This document shows positions 48,501 to 56,746 of a stretch of DNA of 64,000 nucleotides, one piece after another; position 1 is the first letter of the stretch, and the number at the start of each line of letters is the position of its first letter. The translations under genes were made by a program, and so were the position numbers. Location of the stretch: the NCBI GenBank assembly GCA_900540895.1, contig UQHV01000007.1, positions 1 to 64,000 on the forward strand, given 5' to 3'. The notes under the pieces were generated by a model, which made no database searches, had not been told where the DNA came from, and was given only the letters and a program-made list of their open reading frames with translations. The DNA is from an uncultured Collinsella sp. GTDB taxonomy: Bacteria; Actinomycetota; Coriobacteriia; Coriobacteriales; Coriobacteriaceae.

Positions 48501-48600
48501 GCGCCGCCCAGAGCGAACAAGTTGGCATGAAAAAGGCGAGGCATAGACCTGATGGTCATGCCTCGCCTTTTGAATGACAAATTGTCGCTCTGGGCGGCGC
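48501..48600. terminator. Nested 100-nt palindrome between convergent genes
   Basis: Outer arms GCGCCGCCCAGAGCGA (48501-48516) and its perfect complement (48585-48600); inner arms AAAAGGCGAGGCAT and ATGCCTCGCCTTTT. The inner hairpin has T/A tracts on both sides and serves as a bidirectional terminator for the S33 peptidase gene and proB. Confidence 0.88.
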
Positions 48601-48614
48601 GCAGCGTCGACCCG

Positions 48615-49742
48615 TTAGGCGAAGACGATCAAATTATCTCGATGGATCGCGGGCTTCTCGGACAGGTCTGCCAGCAGACGGTTGCCGGCAATCTGGTCCT
48701 GGCGGCGTCCTGCCGCAAGTTCCAGCACGTCCGAATCGGCTTCGGCGATACCACGGGCGACAACCATACCGCTCGGGTCGCACACGTCGAGCACATCACC
48801 CTCGGCAAACTGGCCATCGACCTCGCGAATACCCACCGCAAGCAAGGAAGAACCACGGCTGACCAGCGCCTTCGCGGCGCCGTCATCGACCGTCACCGAG
48901 CCATGCGCCTTGTCGCCCAGTGCGATCCACAGCTTACGGGGCGCAATGTCCAGACGCTCCGCCGGCGGATCGAACAGCGTACCCACGCTCTCTCCGCGGG
49001 CGAGGCGCACGAGCGCATCGGGCTCCTCGCCCGAGCAGATCACGCTCTGAATGCCCGCCGTCATCAGAATGCGGCTCGCGCGAATCTTGGTAATCATGCC
49101 GCCCGTGCCCACCGATGTGGAAGAATCGCCCGCCGAGGCGATAATCTTGGCATCGATCTTATGCACGACCGGAACGAACTCGGCCGTGGGGTCCTCGTGC
49201 GGATTGGCGGTATAGAGGCCATCGATGTCCGAGAGCGTCACGCACAGATCGGCAGAAACCAGGCAGCTCACAAGCGCCGCCAGCGTGTCGTTGTCGCCAA
49301 ACTTGATCTCGTCGACGGTAACGGTATCGTTCTCGTTGACAACCGGCACCACGCCAAGCTCCACCAGTCGCAGCAGGGCGTCGCGCGCGTGCAGGTAGGA
49401 CGTGCGGCGGGCCGTATCGTGGCGCGTGAGCAGCACGAGCGAGGTGAGCAGGTCGCGCGCATGGAACTCCTCGTCGTAGGCCGACGAGATGATGCACTGA
49501 CCGGCCGAGGCGCAGGCCTGCAGGCTCGGCAGGTCACCGACCGGCTTGCGGTCGAAGCCCAGCACGGGATAGCCGCAGGCGATAGCGCCCGAGCTCACCA
49601 CGACCAGGCGCCAGCCGAGCTTGCGCAGGGCTGCGGCCTGGTCGGCAAGCCCGCCGATAAAGGCACGGTTGACCTTGCCGTCGGCGCCCACCACCGTGGA
49701 CGAACCGATCTTTACCACCATCGTTTTATAAGAAGTCGTCAT
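48615..49742 (-). CDS. proB: Glutamate 5-kinase
   Basis: The 375-aa enzyme phosphorylates glutamate, the first step of proline synthesis and target of proline feedback. It has the kinase start VVKIGSSTVVGADGKVN, VVSSGAIACG, NENDTVTVDEIKFGDND, SDIDGLYTANP and VGTGGMITKIRAS, then a PUA domain (about 275-365; GSVTVDDGAAKALVSRGSSL). All parts are present. It is followed by the palindrome terminator. Confidence 0.97.
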   Translation of the reverse strand: MTTSYKTMVVKIGSSTVVGADGKVNRAFIGGLADQAAALRKLGWRLVVVSSGAIACGYPVLGFDRKPVGDLPSLQACASAGQCIISSAYDEEFHARDLLTSLVLLTRHDTARRTSYLHARDALLRLVELGVVPVVNENDTVTVDEIKFGDNDTLAALVSCLVSADLCVTLSDIDGLYTANPHEDPTAEFVPVVHKIDAKIIASAGDSSTSVGTGGMITKIRASRILMTAGIQSVICSGEEPDALVRLARGESVGTLFDPPAERLDIAPRKLWIALGDKAHGSVTVDDGAAKALVSRGSSLLAVGIREVDGQFAEGDVLDVCDPSGMVVARGIAEADSDVLELAAGRRQDQIAGNRLLADLSEKPAIHRDNLIVFA

Positions 49743-49822
49743 ACGTCAAACCAATCAACTGTTCAGCGAACCGGCGAGCTGGCGGCCGAGGGAACGCGAT
49801 TCGCCCCTGCCGCCCAAGTCCA

Positions 49823-51328
49823 TTAGTGAGCCCAGGGAAAGGCAGAAGCCGCGGCCATGTTCTTGCGCACGAGCTCGTCGCGCACCTTTGCCAGGCCCTG
49901 CTCCATGCCCACCACATAGGTCTGCGGGTACAGGAAGCGCTTGTAGACCGGATCAAGATGGTCCAGTGCCCAGGTGCAACGCTCGCGTGCGTCCTCAATG
50001 CTCTCGCGCGGGGCAACGGCGCTGCCATCGCGCACGATCGGCGCCAGCAGCTCGCGATACTCAAGCTCGGAAACGTCGGTCACCAGGGCGGCATCGTTCA
50101 CGGCCACGAGGGTATTGCCACGCGCGGTGCCCTCCCCCGACAGATGATCCTCGTCATAGATCATGTCGCAGATCGGGCCGCCAAAGCCGTCGTAATAGCG
50201 GCGTACGCGCTGCACGCCCGGGATCGTGCGCTTGTAGGGCTGCTCGGAGAGCTTAACCACCGGCGTCCACGGGTCCGCCTCGCTCGCACGGCGGGCAGAA
50301 AGCTTATACACACCGCCCAGCGCCGGCTGGTCGTAGCAGGTCGCGAGCTTGGTACCCACACCAAAGCTATCGATGGGCGCGCCCTGGTCGAGCAGCGACT
50401 GAATCGTGTACTCGTCCAGATCGTTGGAAACCGAGATCCCCACATAGGGCAAGCCCTCGGCATCAAAACGGCCGCGCACATACTTGGAGAGTTTAGCGAG
50501 GTCGCCCGAGTCGATGCGAATGGCCGATAGACGCTCGCCCACCGCCTCCATCTCCTTGGCAACCGTAATGGCATGCTCGCAGCCCTCGCGCACATCGTAG
50601 GTGTCGATGAGCAGCGTACAGTTCTTGGGGCTCGACTTGGCAAAGGCACGGAAGGCCTCGAGCTCGGAATCGAAGCTCATCACCCAGCTGTGCGCATGCG
50701 TGCCAAAGACGGGAATACCGTAGCGGCGCCCGGCGAGCACATTGGACGTAGAGGAACAGCCGGCAACGTAGCTCGCGCGCGCGACGGCCAGGCCGCCATC
50801 GGGACCCTGGGCGCGGCGCAGGCCAAACTCGGCCACGGGACGGCCGTCCGCCGCCAACACCACGCGTGCCGTCTTGGTGGCGACGAGCGTCTGGAAGCCG
50901 ACGATGTTCAGCAGCGCCGTCTCGAGCAGCTGGCACTCCAGCGCCGGCCCGGTGACGCGCACCATGGGCTCGCGCGGAAAGACGAGCTCGCCCTCGGGCA
51001 CGGCGTCAATGTTCACGTGCGCGCGGAAGTTGCGCAGGTAGTCGAGGAATACGGGTTTAAACATCGCACCGCCGGCGGGAGCCTGAAGCGAGGCGAGGTA
51101 CTCGATGTCCTCGGACGTAAAGCGCAGGTTCTCGACCAGCTCGGGCAGCTCGGCGGTACCGCACATGACGGCGTAGGCGCTACCAAAGGGATGGTCGCGG
51201 TAAAACGCGGTAAAACAACCCTGCTCATTGGCCTTGCCGCTCTCCCACAGGCCATGGGCCATAGTGAGCTCGTACAGATCGGTGAGCATTGCAATGTCGG
51301 TGGGATGCGAGATGTCGGTCAAAGCCAT
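49823..51328 (-). CDS. pncB: Nicotinate phosphoribosyltransferase
   Basis: The 501-aa enzyme makes nicotinate mononucleotide in NAD salvage. Motifs: TDLYELTMAHGLWESG, YAVMCGTAEL, FPREPMVRVTGPALECQLLETALLN, GLRRAQGPDGGLAVARASYV, GTHAHSWVMSF (His near the active site) and IRIDSGDLAKLSKYVR. The start follows AAAGGTCG. proB begins 80 nt downstream, so they may be co-transcribed. Confidence 0.95.
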   Translation of the reverse strand: MALTDISHPTDIAMLTDLYELTMAHGLWESGKANEQGCFTAFYRDHPFGSAYAVMCGTAELPELVENLRFTSEDIEYLASLQAPAGGAMFKPVFLDYLRNFRAHVNIDAVPEGELVFPREPMVRVTGPALECQLLETALLNIVGFQTLVATKTARVVLAADGRPVAEFGLRRAQGPDGGLAVARASYVAGCSSTSNVLAGRRYGIPVFGTHAHSWVMSFDSELEAFRAFAKSSPKNCTLLIDTYDVREGCEHAITVAKEMEAVGERLSAIRIDSGDLAKLSKYVRGRFDAEGLPYVGISVSNDLDEYTIQSLLDQGAPIDSFGVGTKLATCYDQPALGGVYKLSARRASEADPWTPVVKLSEQPYKRTIPGVQRVRRYYDGFGGPICDMIYDEDHLSGEGTARGNTLVAVNDAALVTDVSELEYRELLAPIVRDGSAVAPRESIEDARERCTWALDHLDPVYKRFLYPQTYVVGMEQGLAKVRDELVRKNMAAASAFPWAH

Positions 51329-51411
51329 GGGGCGACCTTTCGGATGCGTTGTGCAGAAGTTGAGGGTTGGACAAGGCAGAGTGTTCAGGCATGGCGCCCA
51401 GCGCGAATCGG

Positions 51412-51870
51412 CTAGAGCAGACCCATACTGGTCAAAATCGTGTAGCCCATAAAGACGACAAATGCGACCAAGGCGAGCACGATGATGATTTTTTGAGCCG
51501 GAGCCATGCCGGGGATCTCGCCCTCGCCCGTGGGCTCCTTGGAGGTGACCATGCGCTGGGCAAAGGTCATCTCGTCACGGCTCGGCGTGGGCTCGGCGGG
51601 CTTGGGGCGGGCGGCCTTTTTAGGCTGAGGTTTGGCCGCGGCAGGCGCAGGCTTCGCGGCGGCGGGCTTGGGCGCAGGCGCGGGCGCGGGCTTGGGCGCG
51701 GCGTTCGCGGCGGCCTCCTCGGCTTTCGCACGCTCGGCACGCAGGGCAGTCAGCTCCTCACGCTCGCGACGGGCCTCTTCCTGGGCCTCGCGACGAGCCT
51801 TCTCGGCGCGGAGCTCTTCCAACTCGGCGCGCTCCTCGTCGGACAATGGTTGGGACTCAAGCTCGGCCAT
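51412..51870 (-). CDS. Tail-anchored, Ala/Pro-rich coiled-coil protein
   Basis: The 152-aa protein starts at ATG 51870 behind AAAGGG. Charged helical N-terminal half (EELRAEKARREAQEEARRER), an Ala-Pro-Lys-rich middle (PKPAPAPAPKPAAAKPAPAA) and a C-terminal transmembrane helix (IIIVLALVAFVVFMGYTIL). No family recognised. It looks like a cytoplasmic protein anchored at its end. Confidence 0.8.
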   Translation of the reverse strand: MAELESQPLSDEERAELEELRAEKARREAQEEARREREELTALRAERAKAEEAAANAAPKPAPAPAPKPAAAKPAPAAAKPQPKKAARPKPAEPTPSRDEMTFAQRMVTSKEPTGEGEIPGMAPAQKIIIVLALVAFVVFMGYTILTSMGLL

Positions 51871-51888
51871 GGTACAGCCCTTTCTTTC

Positions 51889-51920
51889 AAAAAAAGCCGC
51901 CGACACAATGTCAGCGGCTT
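51889..51920 (-). terminator. Terminator of tRNA-Ala
   Basis: GCCGC-GACA/TGTC-GCGGC stem with two bulges, T run of seven on the minus strand. Ends the tRNA-Ala transcript before the tail-anchored protein gene. Confidence 0.85.
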
Positions 51921-51934
51921 ATCAAATCCAAGGG

Positions 51935-52007
51935 TGGAGACGAAGGGAGTCGAACCCTCGGCCTCTGCCATGCGACGGCAGCGCTCTCCCAACTGAGCTA
52001 CGTCCCC
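51935..52007 (-). tRNA. tRNA-Ala(CGC)
   Basis: Acceptor GGGGACG/CGTCTCC, D arm GCTCAGTTGGGAGAGC, anticodon stem CTGCC/GGCAG with loop GTCGCAT and anticodon CGC, T arm with GGTTCGACTCC. CCA is not encoded. Confidence 0.96.
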
Positions 52008-52157
52008 AGGACAAGTTGATATTTTACCTACGGCTCGCCAACTGTCAACGCCCAATAACCAGTCTTTTTAGGACGGGGCCATTTGCCTACCTTTCGAGCA
52101 AGCGATCCTCTCGATGATTTTTTAATCCCCGACCCAGAAAAATCATCGGCAAACGCA

Positions 52158-53096
52158 CTACTTTGCGCTGGTGAGGACACCGGTGGTGTCGAACGCCGGG
52201 GTAAAGCTCTCGTCTACCGCGCCGCCCTCTTGCCAGAACATCGTCGTAAAGCCCAGGTCGTCGGCATGGTCGAGGACCTGCTCGTACTCCTCGCGCGTAA
52301 CGGCGCGTGCCAGGTCGCCGCCTTGCTCGCGCATGAGCGCATTGGGCGTGTACTGGTTCATGACCGAGATCGGCACATCGCCCACCGTCTGCCACACCAG
52401 GTCCAGCACGCGACACGAATCGTCCGCATGACCCGGCAGCACCAGATGGCGCACGATCATGCCGCGCTTCATGAGCCCGTCCTCGTCCACCAGCTCTCCC
52501 CCGCGGCGCTCGATCTCGCGCGCCATCTGGGCCAGGCCCGACACAGCCACACGCGGGTAGTCCTTTATATGGGAGAGCGACTGCGCAAGCCCCGCATCGG
52601 CATATTTAAAGTCGGTAAGCCACACATCGACCAGATCGCCGAGCGCCGCCACGGCACTCGCGCGCTCATAACCGCTCGTGTTGTAGACGATTGGGATGAC
52701 CAGCCCGCGCGCCCGCGCCGCGGCAATCGCAGCCGGCAGCAGGTGCGCGTAGTGCGTCGCCGTCACCAAATTAATATTGTTGGCGCCCTGGTCCTGCAGT
52801 TCCAACATAATCTCGACCAGACGCTCGGGCGAAATCTCAAGCCCAAAATTGCCCGTCGAAATCTCGTGGTTCTGGCAATAGACGCATTTGAGCGAGCAGC
52901 CGCTAAAGAAGATCGTGCCCGAACCGGCCTCACCCGAGATAGGAGGCTCCTCCCACATATGAAGCGCGGCGCGGGCCACCTTGAGCGTGTCGTCGGCACC
53001 GCATACGCCGCGCGCGCCCTCATCGCGCGCCGCACCGCAACGGCGCGGACACAAATGGCAGGCGGGCGAAAAAAGTTCAGTCAACGACGTCGGCAT
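52158..53096 (-). CDS. Radical SAM protein (PflX-like)
   Basis: I start at ATG 53096 with GGAG nine nt before it; a TTG 15 nt upstream is the alternative. The 312-aa protein has an N-terminal CHLCPRRCG cluster motif, then the radical SAM CxxxCxxC as SGCSLKCVYCQNHEIS, followed by NINLVTATHYAHLL and VDVWLTDFKYADAGLA. Two iron-sulfur clusters are likely. It resembles uncharacterised COG1313 enzymes; substrate unknown. Confidence 0.88.
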   Translation of the reverse strand: MPTSLTELFSPACHLCPRRCGAARDEGARGVCGADDTLKVARAALHMWEEPPISGEAGSGTIFFSGCSLKCVYCQNHEISTGNFGLEISPERLVEIMLELQDQGANNINLVTATHYAHLLPAAIAAARARGLVIPIVYNTSGYERASAVAALGDLVDVWLTDFKYADAGLAQSLSHIKDYPRVAVSGLAQMAREIERRGGELVDEDGLMKRGMIVRHLVLPGHADDSCRVLDLVWQTVGDVPISVMNQYTPNALMREQGGDLARAVTREEYEQVLDHADDLGFTTMFWQEGGAVDESFTPAFDTTGVLTSAK

Positions 53097-53623
53097 AAAA
53101 ACATGCTCCAAAACAACGATTCAGCAGCTCAAACGCAAAAGGACCAACCGCACAGACGGCTCGAGCCCAAGGCGCCGTAATCGTCCGACACGATTTTTGT
53201 AATGTCAAGACTAGAATCCACAAAGTGCCGCTTTATGATGTAGGTATTCCGCCCCCCGCGGAGCAACTGGGTGAACCGTCGCGTTTATTTAGGGAGCCCA
53301 CACAGTCGTACCTAGTACAGGTATCCTTCGTTGTTAAGGACGCTGGAACAGTCGATGAGGGCACCCACCTGTTTTAGGTGGGTTCATTTTCGTAACGTGG
53401 GGGGTGGTTTTCTTTTGCCGAAAATCGCCATCGCAAATCCCGCCAGGATCCCCAAAAGGCACCAGGCAGAACCCCACCATCACTCGAATATCTGGTAAGC
53501 ACGTGATTATCGCCCCGTGCAATTCCTCACACCCTCCTTGGTCGAGTATCATGGGTCAGCTATACCCTTTGCGGCGTGGCATCATTTGACCTTTTCCTTC
53601 GACGCTTGGCGGTTTATCGATTC
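53097..53623. other. 527-nt intergenic region, mostly the candidate 6S-like RNA
   Basis: Divergent region between the radical SAM gene and the WecA/TagO-like gene. Holds a -10 box TATGAT (53234-53239), a structured RNA candidate (53240-53390), and about 230 nt with no feature before the transferase start. No protein gene has a ribosome site here. Confidence 0.55.
53240..53390 (+). ncRNA. Candidate 6S-like RNA
   Basis: A TATGAT box (53234-53239) precedes a stretch with ordered hairpins: CGCG/CGCG around 53257-53282, TCCTT-CGTTGTT-AAGGA near 53322-53338, and GGGCACCCACCT near the 3' end with terminator stem CCCACCT-GTTTT-AGGTGGG (53364-53382) and TTCATTTTCG. The GGGCACCCACC end and about 150-nt length recall 6S RNAs, but I cannot confirm the central bubble. 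It could be another small RNA. Confidence 0.5.
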
Positions 53624-54823
53624 ATGGCTTCCTCCACGAGCTTCATACCGTACCTTTGCGTGGCGGTCGTGGCTTTTATCACGACCTTCCTTGCGGTGCC
53701 CCTGGTCAAGCGCCTGGCAATCAAGCTCGACGCCGTCGACTATCCTTCCAAGCGCCGCATCAACACTAAACCCATCCCGCGCATGGGTGGCGCGGCGGTC
53801 TTTTTGGGCCTCGTCGTCGCCTGCATTGTTCAGATCCTAGGCACCTGGTACCTGGGCTGGCCGCCCGTTTTGGTGCCCCACCCTCGTCTGCACATCAGTT
53901 ACCCCATCCTTGCGCTTTCTTTTACCGTTATCTTTGCGACCGGCGCGATCGACGACGTCTTCCAGCTCCAGCCCAAGCAAAAGCTGGCCGGCCAGGTCCT
54001 CGCCGCGCTCATCGCCTGCGTAGGCGGCCTAAAAATCGGCGTCATCGTCAACCCGTTTGCCCCCGGCGAGATTATGCTCGGCTGGCTCGCCTACCCCATT
54101 ACCGTGGTCTACCTGGTGGCGTTCACCAACATCATCAACCTTATCGACGGCCTTGACGGCCTGGCGACGGGTATCTGCGGCATCGCATCGTTCACGATGT
54201 TCTCGATGGCCGTTCTCTCGGGCCGCATCGATGCCGCCGCGCTCTCCATTGCGCTCTTTGGCTCGTGCCTCGCCTTCTTGCACTATAACTTCAACCCCGC
54301 GAGCATCTTCTTGGGCGACTCGGGGTCGCTGCTGCTGGGCTTTGCGCTGGGCTCCATCTCGCTGCTCAACGTGAGCCGCACCGCCGCGCTCACCTCGCTC
54401 ATCATCCCGCTCCTCGTGGCCGGCGTGCCCATCATCGATACGTTTAGCGCCATCGTGCGCCGCAAGCGCGCCCACATTAGCATTGGACAGGCCGACAAGG
54501 GCCACATCCACCACCGCCTCATTCAAGAGGGCTACAACCAAAAGCAAGCCGTACTGCTCATCTACGCCTGGTGCATACTGCTTTCGGCCGGCGCCGCGGC
54601 CATCAATCAGGTCGAGGTCCCCATACGCGTGCTCATCTTTACCGTGCTCGCCATTGGCTCGACGGCCTTCGCCAAGCGCCTGCACCTGTTTGAACCCGTG
54701 CTACGCCACCATTACAACAGGCGCACGCACGAGGACGAGCTGGTAACCCCCGACGACCCCGCTTTTAAGCAGGAGGAGCAAGCCGCCGAGGAACGCAAAG
54801 AAGAGCGCCACCACGAGCTCTAG
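53624..54823 (+). CDS. WecA/TagO-like undecaprenyl-phosphate sugar-1-phosphate transferase
   Basis: Start ATG 53624 gives 399 aa; a GTG at 53576 would add 16 residues, and no strong ribosome site decides. The protein has ten or more hydrophobic helices and the family motifs: RRINTKPIPRMGGAAVFLG, FATGAIDDVFQLQPKQKL (DDxxQ), FTNIINLIDGLDGLATGIC (NxxNxxDGLDGL), FNPASIFLGDSGSLLLGF and cytosolic DKGHIHHRL (HIHHR). It starts synthesis of a cell-wall or surface polymer on the lipid carrier. Confidence 0.92.
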   Translation: MASSTSFIPYLCVAVVAFITTFLAVPLVKRLAIKLDAVDYPSKRRINTKPIPRMGGAAVFLGLVVACIVQILGTWYLGWPPVLVPHPRLHISYPILALSFTVIFATGAIDDVFQLQPKQKLAGQVLAALIACVGGLKIGVIVNPFAPGEIMLGWLAYPITVVYLVAFTNIINLIDGLDGLATGICGIASFTMFSMAVLSGRIDAAALSIALFGSCLAFLHYNFNPASIFLGDSGSLLLGFALGSISLLNVSRTAALTSLIIPLLVAGVPIIDTFSAIVRRKRAHISIGQADKGHIHHRLIQEGYNQKQAVLLIYAWCILLSAGAAAINQVEVPIRVLIFTVLAIGSTAFAKRLHLFEPVLRHHYNRRTHEDELVTPDDPAFKQEEQAAEERKEERHHEL

Positions 54824-54960
54824 GACAAGCTGCCGAGGATGTGCCCAGGCACCGTTGGCCAAGCGCAGCTGCGCCGCACCCATCCCACAAGCCACCCCTC
54901 TCCCGCCCCTGTAATAAACGCGTTATCATCTTGAGCCATGAACATACGTTAGGAGCAATC

Positions 54961-56010
54961 ATGCCAAACGAGAACAGCTACGAAGTCGCGCTGCAAAAGA
55001 GCAACGCCATTCGCGAGGGCCTGGCCAAGACGCCCGAGAAGTTCACCATGCTCACCGGCGACCGCCCCACCGGCCGCCTGCACCTGGGCCACTACTTCGG
55101 CACCCTCAAGGGCCGCGTGGAGCTGCAGAACATGGGCGCCAAGACCAACGTGCTCATCGCCGACTACCAGGTCATCACCGACCGCGACACCACCGAGCAC
55201 ATCCAGGACAACGTGTACAACATGGTCATGGACTACCTTGCCTGCGGCATCGACCCCGACAAGACCATGATCTACGCTCACTCCGCCGTGCCCGCCGCAA
55301 ACCAGCTCATGCTGCCGTTCCTGTCGCTGGTGTCCGAGGCCGAGCTGGCACGCAACCCCACGGTCAAGGCCGAGATGGAGGCCTCGGGCCACGAGCTTAC
55401 CGGCCTTCTACTCACCTACCCGGTGCACCAGGCCTGCGACATTCTGTTCTGCAAGGGCAATGTGGTGCCCGTCGGTCGCGACCAGCTGCCGCACATCGAG
55501 CTCACCCGCACCATTGCACGCCGCTTTAACAACCGTTACGGCAAGGTGTTCCCCGAGGTCGACGCGCTTCTGTCCGAGACCCCGCTGCTGCCCGGCCTTG
55601 ACGGTCGCAAGATGAGCAAGAGCTACGGCAACGCCATCAATATTTCGATGACCGCCGAGGAGACAGCCAAGCGCATCAAGAAGAGCCAGACCGACTCCGA
55701 GCGCATGATCACGTTTGATCCCGAGAACCGCCCCGGCGTATCCGGCCTGCTTTCGACGGCTGCCATCTGCACCGGTCGTTCCGAGGTCGAGATTGCCGAG
55801 GAGATCGGCATGGGCGGCTCCGGCCAACTCAAGAAGTTCGTGACCGAGGCCGTCAACGAGTACTTCGCTCCAATCCGTGAGCGTCGCCAGCGCTACGAGA
55901 ACGACCTGGATTACGTCAAGGACGTACTGCACGAGGGCAACCGTCGCGCCAACGAGATCGCCGAGCAAACCCTGGCCGAGGTTCGGGACGCCATGGGCAT
56001 GGTGTACTAG
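54961..56010 (+). CDS. trpS: Tryptophanyl-tRNA synthetase
   Basis: The 349-aa class I enzyme starts at ATG behind AGGAGC. HIGH-like LHLGHYFGTL near 42, IADYQVITDR, PVGRDQLPHIELTR and KMSKS in GRKMSKSYGNAI near 220. Length is typical. The upstream 137 nt carries a TATCAT -10-like box near 54924. A strong 18-bp hairpin follows the stop. Confidence 0.96.
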   Translation: MPNENSYEVALQKSNAIREGLAKTPEKFTMLTGDRPTGRLHLGHYFGTLKGRVELQNMGAKTNVLIADYQVITDRDTTEHIQDNVYNMVMDYLACGIDPDKTMIYAHSAVPAANQLMLPFLSLVSEAELARNPTVKAEMEASGHELTGLLLTYPVHQACDILFCKGNVVPVGRDQLPHIELTRTIARRFNNRYGKVFPEVDALLSETPLLPGLDGRKMSKSYGNAINISMTAEETAKRIKKSQTDSERMITFDPENRPGVSGLLSTAAICTGRSEVEIAEEIGMGGSGQLKKFVTEAVNEYFAPIRERRQRYENDLDYVKDVLHEGNRRANEIAEQTLAEVRDAMGMVY

Positions 56011-56063
56011 ACAAAGCGCTTTCGCACAACATAGACGGTGAGATTAGATTTCTCCCCGAAACA

Positions 56064-56105
56064 GGAACAGGCCCGCTGGCAGTTAGTTGCCAGCGGGCCT
56101 GTTCC
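56064..56105. terminator. 18-bp hairpin after trpS
   Basis: GGAACAGGCCCGCTGGCA pairs perfectly with its complement at 56088-56105, loop GTTAGT. No T tract follows on the plus strand, so it may be Rho-assisted or act as an mRNA 3' stabiliser. Confidence 0.75.
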
Positions 56106-56289
56106 CGAAGTACACCGTTGAATCGCACAGAGGGGAGGAATGCGAATCAAACTCAACAGGGCAGGCTTTTTCATCGCCTATTGCCTGCTCCGTTGCTGAA
56201 ACCAATATAGTTCACCGTGGTTTACTTTCTAGCGTCAATATGCGCCGCCATACCTTCTCCATAAGTTAGCTCCGGTAAACCTGCAACGG

Positions 56290-56330
56290 AAAACCACCAC
56301 AAAGGGGACAGGCACCTTTGTGGTGGTTTT
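56290..56330. repeat. Family A palindrome, copy 3
   Basis: Arms AAAACCACCACAAAGG and CCTTTGTGGTGGTTTT, centre GGACAGG. Same orientation as copies 1 and 2. Confidence 0.9.
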
Positions 56331-56346
56331 GGCCACGGCAGAGCAG

Positions 56347-56667
56347 TTAGAGCCCTACTGGCCAGCGACAGGCGGCCAAGTCGACGTGCATGGGATCGGT
56401 AAACGTCACGCCCTCCCCCATTAAGAGCTCACGCTGAGCATCGGGGCCGCCAAAAGCAAAACCCTCGCATATGCGCCCGTCGGCAAACACCACACGATGG
56501 CAGGGAATCTGACCAGGGCGCGGATTGCTGTGCAGCGCATACCCCACGTACCGCGCACATCGTGGACGACCGGCAAGCAGCGCCACCTGACCATACGTGG
56601 CGACCATCCCCTCGGGAATCTGCTCGACCACCTCGTACACACGCTCAAAAAAGCCCTCAGATGCCAT
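56347..56667 (-). CDS. MGMT-family DNA alkyltransferase-like protein
   Basis: The 106-aa protein is the DNA-binding/transferase domain alone: VYEVVEQIPEGMVATYGQVA (helix-turn-helix arginine-finger part), PRCARYVGYALHSNP and the active-site motif IPCHRVV, with the acceptor Cys kept. So it could still take alkyl groups from guanine, unlike ATL proteins that lack the Cys. It starts behind AAAGGAG and sits between two family A palindromes. Confidence 0.9.
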   Translation of the reverse strand: MASEGFFERVYEVVEQIPEGMVATYGQVALLAGRPRCARYVGYALHSNPRPGQIPCHRVVFADGRICEGFAFGGPDAQRELLMGEGVTFTDPMHVDLAACRWPVGL

Positions 56668-56696
56668 CGCATGCTCCTTTCAACCGGAACCAGCAT

Positions 56697-56736
56697 AAAC
56701 CACCACAAAGGTGCCTGTCCCCTTTGTGGTGGTTTT
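56697..56736. repeat. Family A palindrome, copy 4
   Basis: Inverted orientation (centre CCTGTCC on the plus strand). Lies between the MGMT-like gene start and the end of the DegV gene. Confidence 0.9.
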
Positions 56737-56746
56737 GACCGGATAG

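Larger units (their letters stand above)
48362..48614. other. Intergenic region with repeat and 100-nt palindrome
   Basis: Contains a family C repeat (48364-48410) right after the peptidase stop, then a nested palindrome from 48501 to 48600, then 14 nt before the proB stop. No gene. Confidence 0.75.
56011..56346. other. 336-nt intergenic region after trpS
   Basis: Holds the trpS hairpin (56064-56105), about 180 nt with no visible feature, and a family A palindrome (56290-56330) before the MGMT-like gene end. Confidence 0.6.
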
